A stretch of 64,000 nucleotides of DNA. Source: Arthrobacter sp. Soil764. GTDB lineage: Bacteria > Actinomycetota > Actinomycetes > Actinomycetales > Micrococcaceae. Location of the stretch: positions 129,330-193,329 of the forward strand of contig NZ_LMSI01000025.1 in assembly GCF_001428075.1 (NCBI RefSeq). Reading direction: 5' to 3'. How positions within the stretch are numbered: the stretch's first letter is position 1; each line of letters opens with the position of its first letter. Both the position numbers and the translations under genes were made by a program. Shown here one piece after another: positions 15,906 through 23,994 of the stretch. The notes under the pieces are model-generated. The model saw nothing but the letters and a program-made list of their open reading frames with translations. It was not told where the DNA came from and ran no database searches.

Positions 15906-16757
15906 CTAGCTGGAGCGGAGCAGCTTTCGGAGGAGGACCACCAGGACGGTTCCAGCCGCCACGAAAGCCGTCAGCGGCTTCCACCGCCTGGACAGGTCGG
16001 TGGATCCCGAGAACGCTGCAAGCCTTTGCCCCGCCGCATCCACGCCGCGCTGCGCCAGCACCTGGGTCTCGCGGGCTTTGACCTGTGCGGCGGCCAGCAC
16101 GTAACGGGCCTGGGTCTTGAGGTCCAGCTCCGTGCCGAGTTCGTCGCGGACCTCGGTCAGGTGGTGGCGCCGCTGGCTCAGCCGGTGCACCAGCTCGGGC
16201 TCGGAGGCGTGCGGGAATTCCTTGTCGTGCTCGGCAGCCTTCGCTGCCTTCTCCGCCTTGGCCTTGGCCGCTGCTTCGGCCTTGGCGGCCTTCGCAGCCT
16301 TCGCCTCGGGGCTCTGCGGGTCCAGGACAGCCGGGTTGAAGGCGGACCCTTCCCGGGCAACGCCGATGTCGTGCCTGATGCCGCGGATGGTTTCCTCCGG
16401 CATCAGCGGCATGGCCTTCTTGAACCGGGCGAGCCCAACCAGTCCGCCGATAAGGGCTATCAGCAGGAAAGCGGCGGATACCAGGAGGGCCGCCAGCCAG
16501 GCAGGCATGATCGTGGCCAGTCCCATGATGGCTGCGACGATCAGGCCCACCACCAGGAACGCAAGGAAGAGCAGCGCCACGGCGAAGAATGCCGCGGCCA
16601 CGCCTACCTGGATTCCCTTGCGCTTGAGTTCGATCTTGGCGAACGCGATCTCGTCATTGAGCTGGCGGGGTGCCAACCGGAAAAGGAGCCTTGCCGTCCC
16701 GGGCAGCGCAGTGATACGCAATCCCGGGCTGGTGCGCCCGCTGTGACGTCCGCTCAT
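15906..16757 (-). CDS. Phage holin superfamily/DUF3618-like membrane protein
   Basis: A 283-residue protein. The first half has LNDEIAFAKIELKRKGIQVG and two membrane segments (about 55-105), as in the phage holin superfamily III proteins found widely in actinobacterial chromosomes. A long Ala/Lys/Glu-rich helix follows (about 150-180), then a DUF3618-like segment and a C-terminal membrane anchor near 262-279. The holin name reflects fold similarity; there is no phage context and it is more likely an envelope stress or cell-surface protein. Confidence 0.8.
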   Translation of the reverse strand: MSGRHSGRTSPGLRITALPGTARLLFRLAPRQLNDEIAFAKIELKRKGIQVGVAAAFFAVALLFLAFLVVGLIVAAIMGLATIMPAWLAALLVSAAFLLIALIGGLVGLARFKKAMPLMPEETIRGIRHDIGVAREGSAFNPAVLDPQSPEAKAAKAAKAEAAAKAKAEKAAKAAEHDKEFPHASEPELVHRLSQRRHHLTEVRDELGTELDLKTQARYVLAAAQVKARETQVLAQRGVDAAGQRLAAFSGSTDLSRRWKPLTAFVAAGTVLVVLLRKLLRSS

Positions 16758-16923
16758 CGGTTCCGCCTTACTGGTCTCATGGGTCGATACTGCTTCCGTT
16801 TACTGCGGAAATGTGCAGCCGCACAGTCCACGCCACCAAAACTACCATTCAGGTTCAGGGCGAACTTGGGGGCTTGCCGGACGGCGCGGCCTACAACGCT
16901 GCAAAAACAGTCCTGGCCGGGCC

Positions 16924-16929
16924 TAGGAT
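16924..16929 (+). promoter_or_regulatory. -10 box of a leaderless-type promoter (MFS gene)
   Basis: TAGGAT ends eight bases before the GTG at 16938; no Shine-Dalgarno sequence precedes that codon. Leaderless transcription is likely. Confidence 0.45.
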
Positions 16930-16937
16930 TGTTCTCC

Positions 16938-18161
16938 GTGACCAATCCCCCCAATCCGGGCGACCTGCTGAGCCGCCGCCGGAAGCTCCTGTACATCCTC
17001 CTCCTGGGCGCCCTCACGGCCCTCGGCCCGTTCACCATCGACCTGTACCTGCCTGCCTTTCCCGCACTGGAGGCAAGCCTGGGGGTGACCGAGGCACAGG
17101 TACAGCTCACCCTGGCCGGCACCACGGTCGGTTTTGCGTTCGGGCAGCTGGTGGTGGGTCCCTTCAGCGACAGGTTCGGGCGGCGGACCCCGCTGATCCT
17201 GGCCACGGCACTGCACATCGCCGCGTCCCTTGGCGCCGCCCTGTCCACGGACATCACCACCCTGGGAATCTTCCGTGTGCTGATGGGAGTGGGCGCGGCC
17301 GGCGGCGGCGTGGTGGCCATGGCCATGGTGCGCGACCTGTTCTCCGGTTATGCCATGGTGCGGATGTTCTCCCGCATGTCCCTGGTCAACGGGCTGGCAC
17401 CGATCCTGGCCCCCGTCATCGGTTCGCAGCTGCTCCTGGTGATGCCGTGGCCGGGCATCTTCGTGTTCCTGGCCGCCTACGGGACGTTGGTGATCGTGGC
17501 GGCGCTGCTGCTGGTGCGCGAGACCCTTCCGCCGGAGAAGCGGGGCCAGAGCGGCATGACGGCGCGGCAGCGCTACAAGGCCCTCTTCAGCGACCGGATC
17601 TTCGTGGGGCTGCTGATGGTGGCCGGCTTCAATTTCGGCGGCCTCTTCACCTACCTCTCCGCCTCGCCCTTCCTTTTCCAGGACGTGTTTGGATTCTCGG
17701 CCCAGCAGTACGGCCTGCTGTTCGGCATCAATTCCCTGGGCATCGTGGCCGGCGTGCAGACCAGTGCGCGGCTGATCAGGATCGTGCCGCCGCAGTGGAT
17801 CCTGGCAGGCGCCACCGCCTGGATGTTCCTGATGGCCCTGCTGATCGTGGTGTTCGACCGCGGGGGCCTGGGGCTGTGGGGCGTCATGGTCCCGCTGTGG
17901 TTTTACATCATGGGTACGGGCTTCATGTTCCCTTGCGTGCAGGTGCTGGCGCTGGCAGGCCATGCAGCACAGGCCGGCACGGCGGCATCGCTGCTGGGTG
18001 CCGCCACGTTCCTGATGGCCGGGCTCATCTCCCCCGTGGTGGGCTGGGTGGGCATTACCAGCGCCGCGCCGATGGGTTCCGTGCAGGCAGCATGCATCCT
18101 GCTGGCCATTGCCGCGCTGTGGCTGGTGGTGCGGCCGCGCACGGTTCCGTCAATCCACTGA
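16938..18161 (+). CDS. Bcr/CflA family drug resistance MFS transporter
   Basis: A 407-residue, 12-segment MFS protein. N-terminal motifs GPFTIDLYLPAFPALE and the motif A GPFSDRFGRRTPL mark the Bcr/CflA subfamily of drug:H+ antiporters (bicyclomycin, chloramphenicol and similar exporters). Reading frame stays open far upstream, but that part is antisense to the holin-like gene; the GTG at 16938 fits the family N-terminus and lies just behind a TAGGAT box. The actual substrate is unknown. Confidence 0.9.
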   Translation: MTNPPNPGDLLSRRRKLLYILLLGALTALGPFTIDLYLPAFPALEASLGVTEAQVQLTLAGTTVGFAFGQLVVGPFSDRFGRRTPLILATALHIAASLGAALSTDITTLGIFRVLMGVGAAGGGVVAMAMVRDLFSGYAMVRMFSRMSLVNGLAPILAPVIGSQLLLVMPWPGIFVFLAAYGTLVIVAALLLVRETLPPEKRGQSGMTARQRYKALFSDRIFVGLLMVAGFNFGGLFTYLSASPFLFQDVFGFSAQQYGLLFGINSLGIVAGVQTSARLIRIVPPQWILAGATAWMFLMALLIVVFDRGGLGLWGVMVPLWFYIMGTGFMFPCVQVLALAGHAAQAGTAASLLGAATFLMAGLISPVVGWVGITSAAPMGSVQAACILLAIAALWLVVRPRTVPSIH

Positions 18162-18188
18162 AGCCGGACTTTCCTTGGAAGGCAGCCC

Positions 18189-18398
18189 ATGAGCCGCAAA
18201 CCGCACCGCAACGGAAGGGGACTTTTCCTCGGGGCGGTGCTTGGCGCCGTCGTCGGCTATTTTGCCGGGCGCGCCCTGGGCAACCCCGCCATGGGCATCG
18301 TCCTGGGGCTGCTGGCGGGCGCCGCCCTCCTGTACAGGGTGAATCCCGGCCCAAGGAGGCCCGGACCGGGGAACGGCGGGCCCCGGAAGCGCCGCTGA
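18189..18398 (+). CDS. Small glycine-zipper membrane protein
   Basis: A 69-residue protein 27 nt after the MFS gene. A basic N-terminus is followed by two hydrophobic stretches rich in small residues (GAVLGAVVGYFAGRALG and IVLGLLAGAALLY), a glycine-zipper-like pattern, then a basic Pro/Gly-rich tail. I do not recognise a named family. It is probably a small inner-membrane protein and may be co-transcribed with the transporter. Confidence 0.6.
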   Translation: MSRKPHRNGRGLFLGAVLGAVVGYFAGRALGNPAMGIVLGLLAGAALLYRVNPGPRRPGPGNGGPRKRR

Positions 18399-18450
18399 TT
18401 GTTTTGCCTCGCCGGGGCGGCTTTCCCTGCCCTGCGGCTGCCTGCGGGGA

Positions 18451-18456
18451 TAAAAT
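18451..18456 (+). promoter_or_regulatory. -10 box of a leaderless-type promoter (gene 18463)
   Basis: TAAAAT ends six bases before the GTG at 18463, inside a local AT-rich patch. No ribosome site is seen before the start. Confidence 0.5.
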
Positions 18457-18462
18457 AATCCC

Positions 18463-18870
18463 GTGCCCAACTGGCAGAACCAACCGCCACTTCCGGCCAC
18501 CTGGCAACGGTGCGACGCCCGGATCCTGCCACTGTGGTGGGAGCGGCTGTGCGCGCAGGCCGGACAGCAGTCGGCGGCGCTGTACGCGGCCGGGCTGTTC
18601 ACCGAAGACCGGCGCAGGCCCATTGCCCAATGGTTCAACCCCGCCTTCAATGCAGCCCTGCTGGTAGCGCCGGAGACCTCGCCGGAATGGCCTGTGCAGC
18701 GCTTCGGGATCTTCTACGCCCCGCCGGACGCAGGCTTTGTGCGGATCCACTCCGCGCCGCATGAATGGAGCCCGCGTGAACCCCGGAAGTCGCCCACCGA
18801 GAAGGAGGCCTTCGAGGCAGCGATCGCCGAGGCCGAAAGGTTCCTGCAAGTGGAGATGGACTTCGTCTAG
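18463..18870 (+). CDS. Conserved hypothetical protein
   Basis: A 135-residue soluble protein rich in Trp and Pro in its first half (PNWQNQPPLPATWQRCD). No signal peptide, membrane segment or recognisable catalytic motif. The C-terminus forms a likely helix (KEAFEAAIAEAERFLQVE). A strong -10 box directly before the GTG supports both the gene and this start. A terminator hairpin at 18913-18952 follows it. Function unknown. Confidence 0.7.
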   Translation: MPNWQNQPPLPATWQRCDARILPLWWERLCAQAGQQSAALYAAGLFTEDRRRPIAQWFNPAFNAALLVAPETSPEWPVQRFGIFYAPPDAGFVRIHSAPHEWSPREPRKSPTEKEAFEAAIAEAERFLQVEMDFV

Positions 18871-18912
18871 ACCGGCTTCCCCGCCGACTCCGCTTCCCGC
18901 CCCGCGAAAAGC

Positions 18913-18952
18913 AAAAATCCCCGTTCCTCCAGATGGAGGAACGGGGATTTTT
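18913..18952. terminator. Bidirectional terminator
   Basis: A stem of about 18 bp, AAAAATCCCCGTTCCTCC with its complement around AGAT. A-run on one side and T-run on the other let it work in both directions: for the hypothetical gene on the plus strand and the tRNA-Asn on the minus strand. Confidence 0.88.
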
Positions 18953-18959
18953 CGTAGCG

Positions 18960-19032
18960 CTCCTCCTGCTGGACTTGAACCAGCAACCCTTCGATTAACA
19001 GTCGAATGCTCTGCCAATTGAGCTAAGGAGGA
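18960..19032 (-). tRNA. tRNA-Asn (GTT), copy 1
   Basis: 73-nt cloverleaf: acceptor TCCTCCT/AGGAGGA with discriminator G, D stem GCTC/GAGC, anticodon loop CTGTTAA (GTT), T arm with TTCAAGT. CCA not encoded. Identical to the copy at 19156-19228. Confidence 0.96.
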
Positions 19033-19119
19033 ATGAAGCAGGTATGACATTAGCAAAGGATTCCGGCCCAAGGGAAATCGGCGGTTTTGACAGCCCGAAC
19101 CGCCCTTCCGGAATACGCA

Positions 19120-19150
19120 AATCCCCGTTCCGGAGGCCGGAACGGGGATT
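19120..19150. terminator. Terminator after tRNA-Asn copy 2
   Basis: A perfect 14-bp stem, AATCCCCGTTCCGG and CCGGAACGGGGATT around AGG, with a short T/A run on the minus side. Its arm is related to the one at 18913-18952 (shared ATCCCCGTTCC), as expected if tRNA plus terminator were duplicated together. Confidence 0.75.
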
Positions 19151-19155
19151 GGAAG

Positions 19156-19228
19156 CTCCTCCTGCTGGACTTGAACCAGCAACCCTTCGATTAACAGTCG
19201 AATGCTCTGCCAATTGAGCTAAGGAGGA
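19156..19228 (-). tRNA. tRNA-Asn (GTT), copy 2
   Basis: Identical in sequence to the tRNA at 18960-19032 and followed by a related terminator. The 3-prime flank (5-prime on the plus strand) and about a dozen flanking bases (AATGAAGC) are shared too, showing a local tandem duplication. Confidence 0.96.
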
Positions 19229-19333
19229 ATGAAGCGGGTATTAGCCTAGCAAACACCTGCGGCGGAAACGAAATCGAGCCGGCAGTGATCTGCCCCACGC
19301 CCGGCCGCCACACCCTTCGGAGGCAGGCGCGAC

Positions 19334-21277
19334 CTACGACTCCGCCCGCAGTGCCCGGCGTTCCATTTCCAGCATCATCAGTTCGCGGTTGAGCCGCTGG
19401 TAGGTTTCCGGGTCCGCTGTGGCGTCGAGGCGCTGCAGCTGGCCCATCTTGTCCGCTTTGACGCGGGTGATCTGGAGTTCGAACAGCCTGGACAGGATGT
19501 CCCGGCAGTACTTCAGCACCGCCTCCTCCGTGTGCGCGGGCAGCGGCACCACGGAAAGCTCCGAGACCAGGGGCCGGAGCGGCTCCGGGACCTCGTGCAT
19601 GACCTGTTCCACCCAGCGCACGGGATCCCCCACAAGTCCGGGCCCGGTAGCCCGCATGGCGTCATGGACGGCCTGGAAGGCCGGGGTGGCAAACCCGGCG
19701 GCGGCGAAGCGGTCCCAGAACCCGCCTGCCAGCAGTGCGGGCTGCTGGAGCGCCACTTCCAGGGCCTGCCGTTCCATCGAGGCCACAGGGTCGCGCGGGT
19801 CGGGGCGGTGGTAGGAGGGCACAGCGCCCGACGCCGGTCCGGCAGCTACGCCGGGGCCGCCGGCCTGGGAGGCGCCGGGGTGCGCCGTGGATGGGTTTGG
19901 GAATCCCCCTTGCTGTTGGCCCGCCGCGGCGGGACGTCCCGTTTCGCCGCGCTTGACCGCCGCGGTGACCATGCGCAGGACCTCATTGGGGTCGGGCATG
20001 CCCAGCCAGCCGGTCAGCGCCTGGCAGTAGCCGGTCCGGGTGGAGGCGTCGCGGATGGCCGCCACCACTGGCACGGAAGCCTTCAGGCCCTGGACGCGGC
20101 CTTCCACGGTGTCCAGGTTGAACTGCTTGAGTGTGGTGCGGATGGCGAACTCGAACAGCGGACGGCGGGACTGGATCAGGGCGTGCACGGCTTCATCCCC
20201 GCGGCTGAGGCGGAGGTCGCAGGGATCGGCGCCGGTGGGTTCCACGGCCACGTAGGTCTGCGCGGTGAACCGCTGGTCCTCCTCGAAGGCACGGAGGGCC
20301 GCTTTCTGGCCGGCGGCGTCGCCGTCGAAGGTGAACACCACTTCTCCCCCGGTGCCGTCGTCGGATAACAGCCGGCGGGCGATCTTGATGTGTTCGGTGC
20401 CGAACGCGGTGCCGCAGGTGGCCACCGCCGTCGTGATGCCCGCAAGGTGGCAGGCCATGACGTCGGTGTAGCCCTCCACCACCACCAGCTGGCGGTCCTT
20501 GGCGATGCTGCGCTTGGCGAGGTCGATGCCGTACAGGACCTGCGACTTCTTGTAGAGGGTGGTTTCCGGGGTGTTGAGGTACTTGGGGCCCTGGTCGTCC
20601 TCGTAGAGCTTGCGCGCGCCAAAGCCGATGGTGTCGCCGGCGATGTCCTTGATGGGCCAGATGAGGCGGCCCCGGAAACGGTCGTAGATCCCCCGGTTGC
20701 CTTCGCTGAACATGCCGGTGAGCTTGAGCTCGGCATCGGTGAAACCGCGGCCCCGAAGGTGCTTCAGGAGGGCGTCCCACCCCTGGGGCGCATACCCGCA
20801 GCCGAAGTGTTCCGCCGCCGCCCTGTCGAAGCCCCGGCCAAACAGGAAGTTCCTGGCCTCGGCGGCACCGGGGGTAAGCAGCTGGGCGCGGAAGAACTCG
20901 TCCGCGATCTTGTGCGCGTCCAGCAGCCGCTGGCGGCGGCCCACTTCCTCGCGGTTGGGCCCGGTTCCGCCGTCCTCGTAGCGGAGCTCGTAGCCGATGC
21001 GGGCGGCGAGCTTTTCCACCGCTTCCTGGAAGGAACTGTGGTCCTGCTTTTGGACGAAGGCGATGACGTCGCCGTCCTCCCCGCAACCGAAGCAGTGGTA
21101 GCGGCCCACCTGGGGACGGACGGTAAAGGACGGCGAGCGCTCGTCGTGGAAGGGGCACAGACCCTTGAAGGTTCCCAGCCCGGCACCCTTGAGCGTGACG
21201 TAGCCGTCCACCACTTCCTTGATGTCCGTGCGCTGGCGTACTTCGTCGATATCTTCACGTTTGATCAGCCCAGGCAC
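19334..21277 (-). CDS. dnaG: DNA primase
   Basis: A 647-residue primase that lays RNA primers at the replication fork. The N-terminal CHC2-type zinc finger is intact (C41, H44, C62, C65). The TOPRIM core has VVVEGYTDVMACH and a downstream FDGDAAGQKA metal motif. A Pro/Gly/Gln-rich linker around residues 440-490 precedes the C-terminal DnaB-binding domain. The GTG at 21277 is six bases after a TAGGAT box, suggesting a leaderless transcript. It follows dgt, a usual actinobacterial arrangement. Confidence 0.97.
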   Translation of the reverse strand: MPGLIKREDIDEVRQRTDIKEVVDGYVTLKGAGLGTFKGLCPFHDERSPSFTVRPQVGRYHCFGCGEDGDVIAFVQKQDHSSFQEAVEKLAARIGYELRYEDGGTGPNREEVGRRQRLLDAHKIADEFFRAQLLTPGAAEARNFLFGRGFDRAAAEHFGCGYAPQGWDALLKHLRGRGFTDAELKLTGMFSEGNRGIYDRFRGRLIWPIKDIAGDTIGFGARKLYEDDQGPKYLNTPETTLYKKSQVLYGIDLAKRSIAKDRQLVVVEGYTDVMACHLAGITTAVATCGTAFGTEHIKIARRLLSDDGTGGEVVFTFDGDAAGQKAALRAFEEDQRFTAQTYVAVEPTGADPCDLRLSRGDEAVHALIQSRRPLFEFAIRTTLKQFNLDTVEGRVQGLKASVPVVAAIRDASTRTGYCQALTGWLGMPDPNEVLRMVTAAVKRGETGRPAAAGQQQGGFPNPSTAHPGASQAGGPGVAAGPASGAVPSYHRPDPRDPVASMERQALEVALQQPALLAGGFWDRFAAAGFATPAFQAVHDAMRATGPGLVGDPVRWVEQVMHEVPEPLRPLVSELSVVPLPAHTEEAVLKYCRDILSRLFELQITRVKADKMGQLQRLDATADPETYQRLNRELMMLEMERRALRAES

Positions 21278-21283
21278 AGAGCA

Positions 21284-21289
21284 ATCCTA
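21284..21289 (-). promoter_or_regulatory. -10 box of a leaderless-type promoter (dnaG)
   Basis: TAGGAT on the minus strand, six bases before the dnaG GTG. No Shine-Dalgarno sequence. dnaG could also be read from the dgt promoter. Confidence 0.45.
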
Positions 21290-21343
21290 GTCCCGGGCAC
21301 TGACCTTCGTGGCCCACGGTTCGACGCCGGCTGGCACCTTGCG

Positions 21344-21388
21344 GCGTTCCTCACCACGGCGTTCCTCACCACAGCGTTCCTCACCACA
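21344..21388. repeat. Three 15-bp tandem repeats across the dgt stop codon
   Basis: GCGTTCCTCACCACG followed by two copies ending in CA instead of CG. The unit is a multiple of three and contains the dgt TGA, so the repeat places additional in-frame TGA codons downstream of the first one. Confidence 0.85.
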
Positions 21389-22685
21389 GCGAGGGCAGGC
21401 TCCCCACCAGGCGCTCGTACATGGCCAGGGCGGAACCGTCGGTGAGGGACGCCACCTGGTCGATGACCACGCGAAGGCGGGCGCCGTCGTCGTCCGCCGC
21501 CCGCCAGTCCGCCGCGAACATCGGTTCCAGGTGCCGGTCCCCCGTGGCGCTGAGGGCGGTCACCAGGGCGTGGAGCACTTCCCGCTGGCGCTCGTAGATG
21601 GGCTGCCGGTGTTCGGTGGTCATCACGAAGGTGGTGGCAAGGCCCTTCATCACGGCGATTTCCATGACGGTCTCGTCCGGAACCATGAGTTCGGCGTTGT
21701 AGCGCGTGAGGTTCTCCGGCCCGTAGACGGCCCGGGTGGTTTCCAGGGCGCTCTGGCAGAACCTGCCGATCAGCTGGCTGGTCATGTTCTTCAGGGCCGC
21801 CATGGACTTGCGGCTGCCGTCCGCCTCGCGCACCCACACGTCCGTGGCCTCGAGCCGGGCCAGCGCTGCGTCGATGGCGGCGGGGTCGTTGTGCGGCAGG
21901 TACCACTGCTTGGCGTAGCCCACCACGCGGGCGCGGTGGTCCGGGTTGTCCATCCAGCGCAGCTGGAAGTGGCCGGCAACGATCGCGTCCTCGACGTCGT
22001 GCACGGAGTAGGAGATGTCATCCGCCAGGTCCATCACCTGGGCTTCCAGGCAGGTGCGGCGCTCCGGCGCACCCTCCCGGAGCCAGTTGAAGATGGGCAG
22101 GTCGTCCTCGTACGCGCCGAACTTGCTGGTCCGCTGGCCGTGGATCACCGGCGCTTCCAGGGCGGACCACGGGTATTTCGACGCCGCGTCAAGGCTTGCG
22201 CGGGTCAGGTTCAGTCCGGCGGGCCGGCCGTCACCGGTGAGCACCTTGGGTTCGAGGCGGGTGAGCAGGCGGAGGGTCTGGGCGTTGCCCTCGAAGCCGC
22301 CGATGGCATGGGCCACCTCGTTCAGCGCTGATTCGCCGTTGTGGCCGAAGGGCGGGTGGCCCAGGTCGTGGCTGAGGCAGGCGGTGTCCACCACGTCGGG
22401 ATCGCAGCCCAGGGCCCGGCCCAGTTCGCGGCCCACCTGGGCCACTTCCAGGCTATGCGTGAGGCGGGTGCGGACGAAGTCGTCAGTGTCCGGGGCCACC
22501 ACCTGGGTCTTGGCACCCAGCCGCCGCAGGGCCGACGAATGGAGCACCCGGGCCCGGTCCCGCTCGAAGTCCGACCGGTAGGTGGTCTTGGGCGGCTCCT
22601 CCACCCAGCGGGCGGAATCGTGCAGATCGTAGCCGGGCAGCGCCAAGGCAGCGGTGGGAGTTCCTGCCGTCGGTGTTTCAGCCAC
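21381..22685 (-). CDS. dgt: Deoxyguanosinetriphosphate triphosphohydrolase-like protein
   Basis: An HD-domain dNTPase (about 434 residues) that hydrolyses dGTP or other dNTPs to nucleoside and triphosphate. Metal ligands are visible in LTHSLEVAQVGREL and CLSHDLGHPPFGHNGE (the HD pair), and a third His/Asp region in VMDLADDISYSVHDVEDA. I favour the GTG at 22685, which overlaps the dusB stop (GTGGCTGA); ATGs at 22694 and 22730 are alternatives. It belongs to the dusB-dgt-dnaG run. Confidence 0.92.
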   Translation of the reverse strand: MAETPTAGTPTAALALPGYDLHDSARWVEEPPKTTYRSDFERDRARVLHSSALRRLGAKTQVVAPDTDDFVRTRLTHSLEVAQVGRELGRALGCDPDVVDTACLSHDLGHPPFGHNGESALNEVAHAIGGFEGNAQTLRLLTRLEPKVLTGDGRPAGLNLTRASLDAASKYPWSALEAPVIHGQRTSKFGAYEDDLPIFNWLREGAPERRTCLEAQVMDLADDISYSVHDVEDAIVAGHFQLRWMDNPDHRARVVGYAKQWYLPHNDPAAIDAALARLEATDVWVREADGSRKSMAALKNMTSQLIGRFCQSALETTRAVYGPENLTRYNAELMVPDETVMEIAVMKGLATTFVMTTEHRQPIYERQREVLHALVTALSATGDRHLEPMFAADWRAADDDGARLRVVIDQVASLTDGSALAMYERLVGSLPSLW

Positions 22686-23856
22686 CGGAAACATCCAGTT
22701 CGGCGGCTGCGATGTCCCGGGACTGGTCATCGTTCAGTGCACGGGAGTCCAGCCAGTCCTTGGGCAGGGCAGGCCTCTTGGGCGAGCCGGCGCGGCCGCG
22801 CGGGCCCTCGGCGTCCACCCCGGGGTAGGGCGAATCCAGGTCCAGCTCGGCCAGGGTGTCCCGGAGCACCTCCAGGCTGGTGACCAGGGCAAGCCGGGTG
22901 CGCAGTTCCCCGCCCACCACATAGCCCTTGAAGTACCAGGCGATGTGCTTGCGGATCTCACGCAGCGCCTTGCCTTCGTCACCGAAGGTTTCCACCATCA
23001 GTTCGGCGTGGCGGTAGACGCCCTCTGCCACCTGCCGCAGGTTGGGCCGGTGGCGGACGTCGCTGCCTTCGAAGGCGGCCTGCAGGTCGCCGAAGAGCCA
23101 GGGCCGGCCCTGGCAGCCGCGGCCAACCACCACGCCGTCCACGCCGGTTTCCCGGACCATCCGGACGGCGTCCTCGGCGGACCAGATGTCGCCGTTTCCC
23201 AGGACCGGGATATCAGGGAGCGCCTCACGGAGCCGGGCAATGGCGGACCAGTCCGCTTTGCCGGAGTAGAACTGGGCGGCGGTGCGGCCGTGGAGCGCGA
23301 CGGCGGCCACGCCGGCATCGCGGGCAATGCGGCCTGCGTCGAGGTACGTCAGGTGGTCATCGTCGATGCCTTTGCGCATCTTGATGGTCAGCGGAATGTT
23401 GCCCTTGGAGGCTTCCGTGACGGCGGTCTGCACGATTGAGGTGAAGAGGTCGATCTTCCAGGGCAGGGCGGAGCCGCCGCCGCGCCGGGTCACCTTGGGA
23501 ACGGGGCAGCCGAAGTTGAGGTCGATGTGGTCCGCCCGGTCCTCCTCCACAAGCATCCTGACGGCGGCGCCGACCGTACCGGGATCCACGCCGTACAGCT
23601 GGACGGAGCGGACCTTCTCGTCGTCGTCATGCGAAATGATGCGAAGGGATTCGGGGGTCCGCTCCACCAGCGCACGGGAGGTGACCATCTCCGCCACGTA
23701 CATGCCGCCGCCGTACTCACGGCAGAGCCTGCGGAAGGCGGAGTTGGTGATGCCGGCCATCGGGGCCAGGATCACCGGGGTGTCAACCGTGATGGGTCCC
23801 AGCTTCAGGGGCGGGAGTTCCAGCTTGGGGGCGGGAGGAGTTGCTGCAACAGTCAC
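22678..23856 (-). CDS. dusB: tRNA-dihydrouridine synthase
   Basis: A 392-residue flavoenzyme that reduces uridines in the tRNA D-loop. The FMN barrel shows VILAPMAGITNSAFRRLC at the start, the catalytic Cys in DLNFGCPVPKVTRRGGGSALP, and VVVGRGCQGRPWLF near the phosphate site. GTG 23856 is chosen because similarity begins soon after; an ATG at 23898 would add an unlikely 14-residue extension. The stop overlaps the start of dgt. Confidence 0.94.
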   Translation of the reverse strand: MTVAATPPAPKLELPPLKLGPITVDTPVILAPMAGITNSAFRRLCREYGGGMYVAEMVTSRALVERTPESLRIISHDDDEKVRSVQLYGVDPGTVGAAVRMLVEEDRADHIDLNFGCPVPKVTRRGGGSALPWKIDLFTSIVQTAVTEASKGNIPLTIKMRKGIDDDHLTYLDAGRIARDAGVAAVALHGRTAAQFYSGKADWSAIARLREALPDIPVLGNGDIWSAEDAVRMVRETGVDGVVVGRGCQGRPWLFGDLQAAFEGSDVRHRPNLRQVAEGVYRHAELMVETFGDEGKALREIRKHIAWYFKGYVVGGELRTRLALVTSLEVLRDTLAELDLDSPYPGVDAEGPRGRAGSPKRPALPKDWLDSRALNDDQSRDIAAAELDVSGG

Positions 23857-23994
23857 CTGTCCATTGTTGCAAAGCCGGGCAAATCGGTGGTTTGGCACCA
23901 GTGCCGAAGGGCCTGTCGAAGGTCTCCTGCAGGCTGTTAGCGTTTCGTGGAACCGGGCCTTGCCAGGGGGCCCTGCCTTAGAGGAGAGATCACC

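Noticed and set aside
15906..16757. Prophage remnant (holin-like gene)
   Set aside because: No phage structural, lysin or integrase genes nearby; this holin-like family is chromosomal in many actinobacteria.
16026..16937. Long open frame extending the MFS gene 300 codons upstream
   Set aside because: It is antisense to the holin-like gene, has GC-rich shadow composition, and the MFS N-terminus matches at GTG 16938 just after a -10 box.
18913..19228. tRNA-Asn genes as phage or island attachment site
   Set aside because: The two tRNA copies are 123 nt apart with only a terminator between them and no integrase or foreign DNA.
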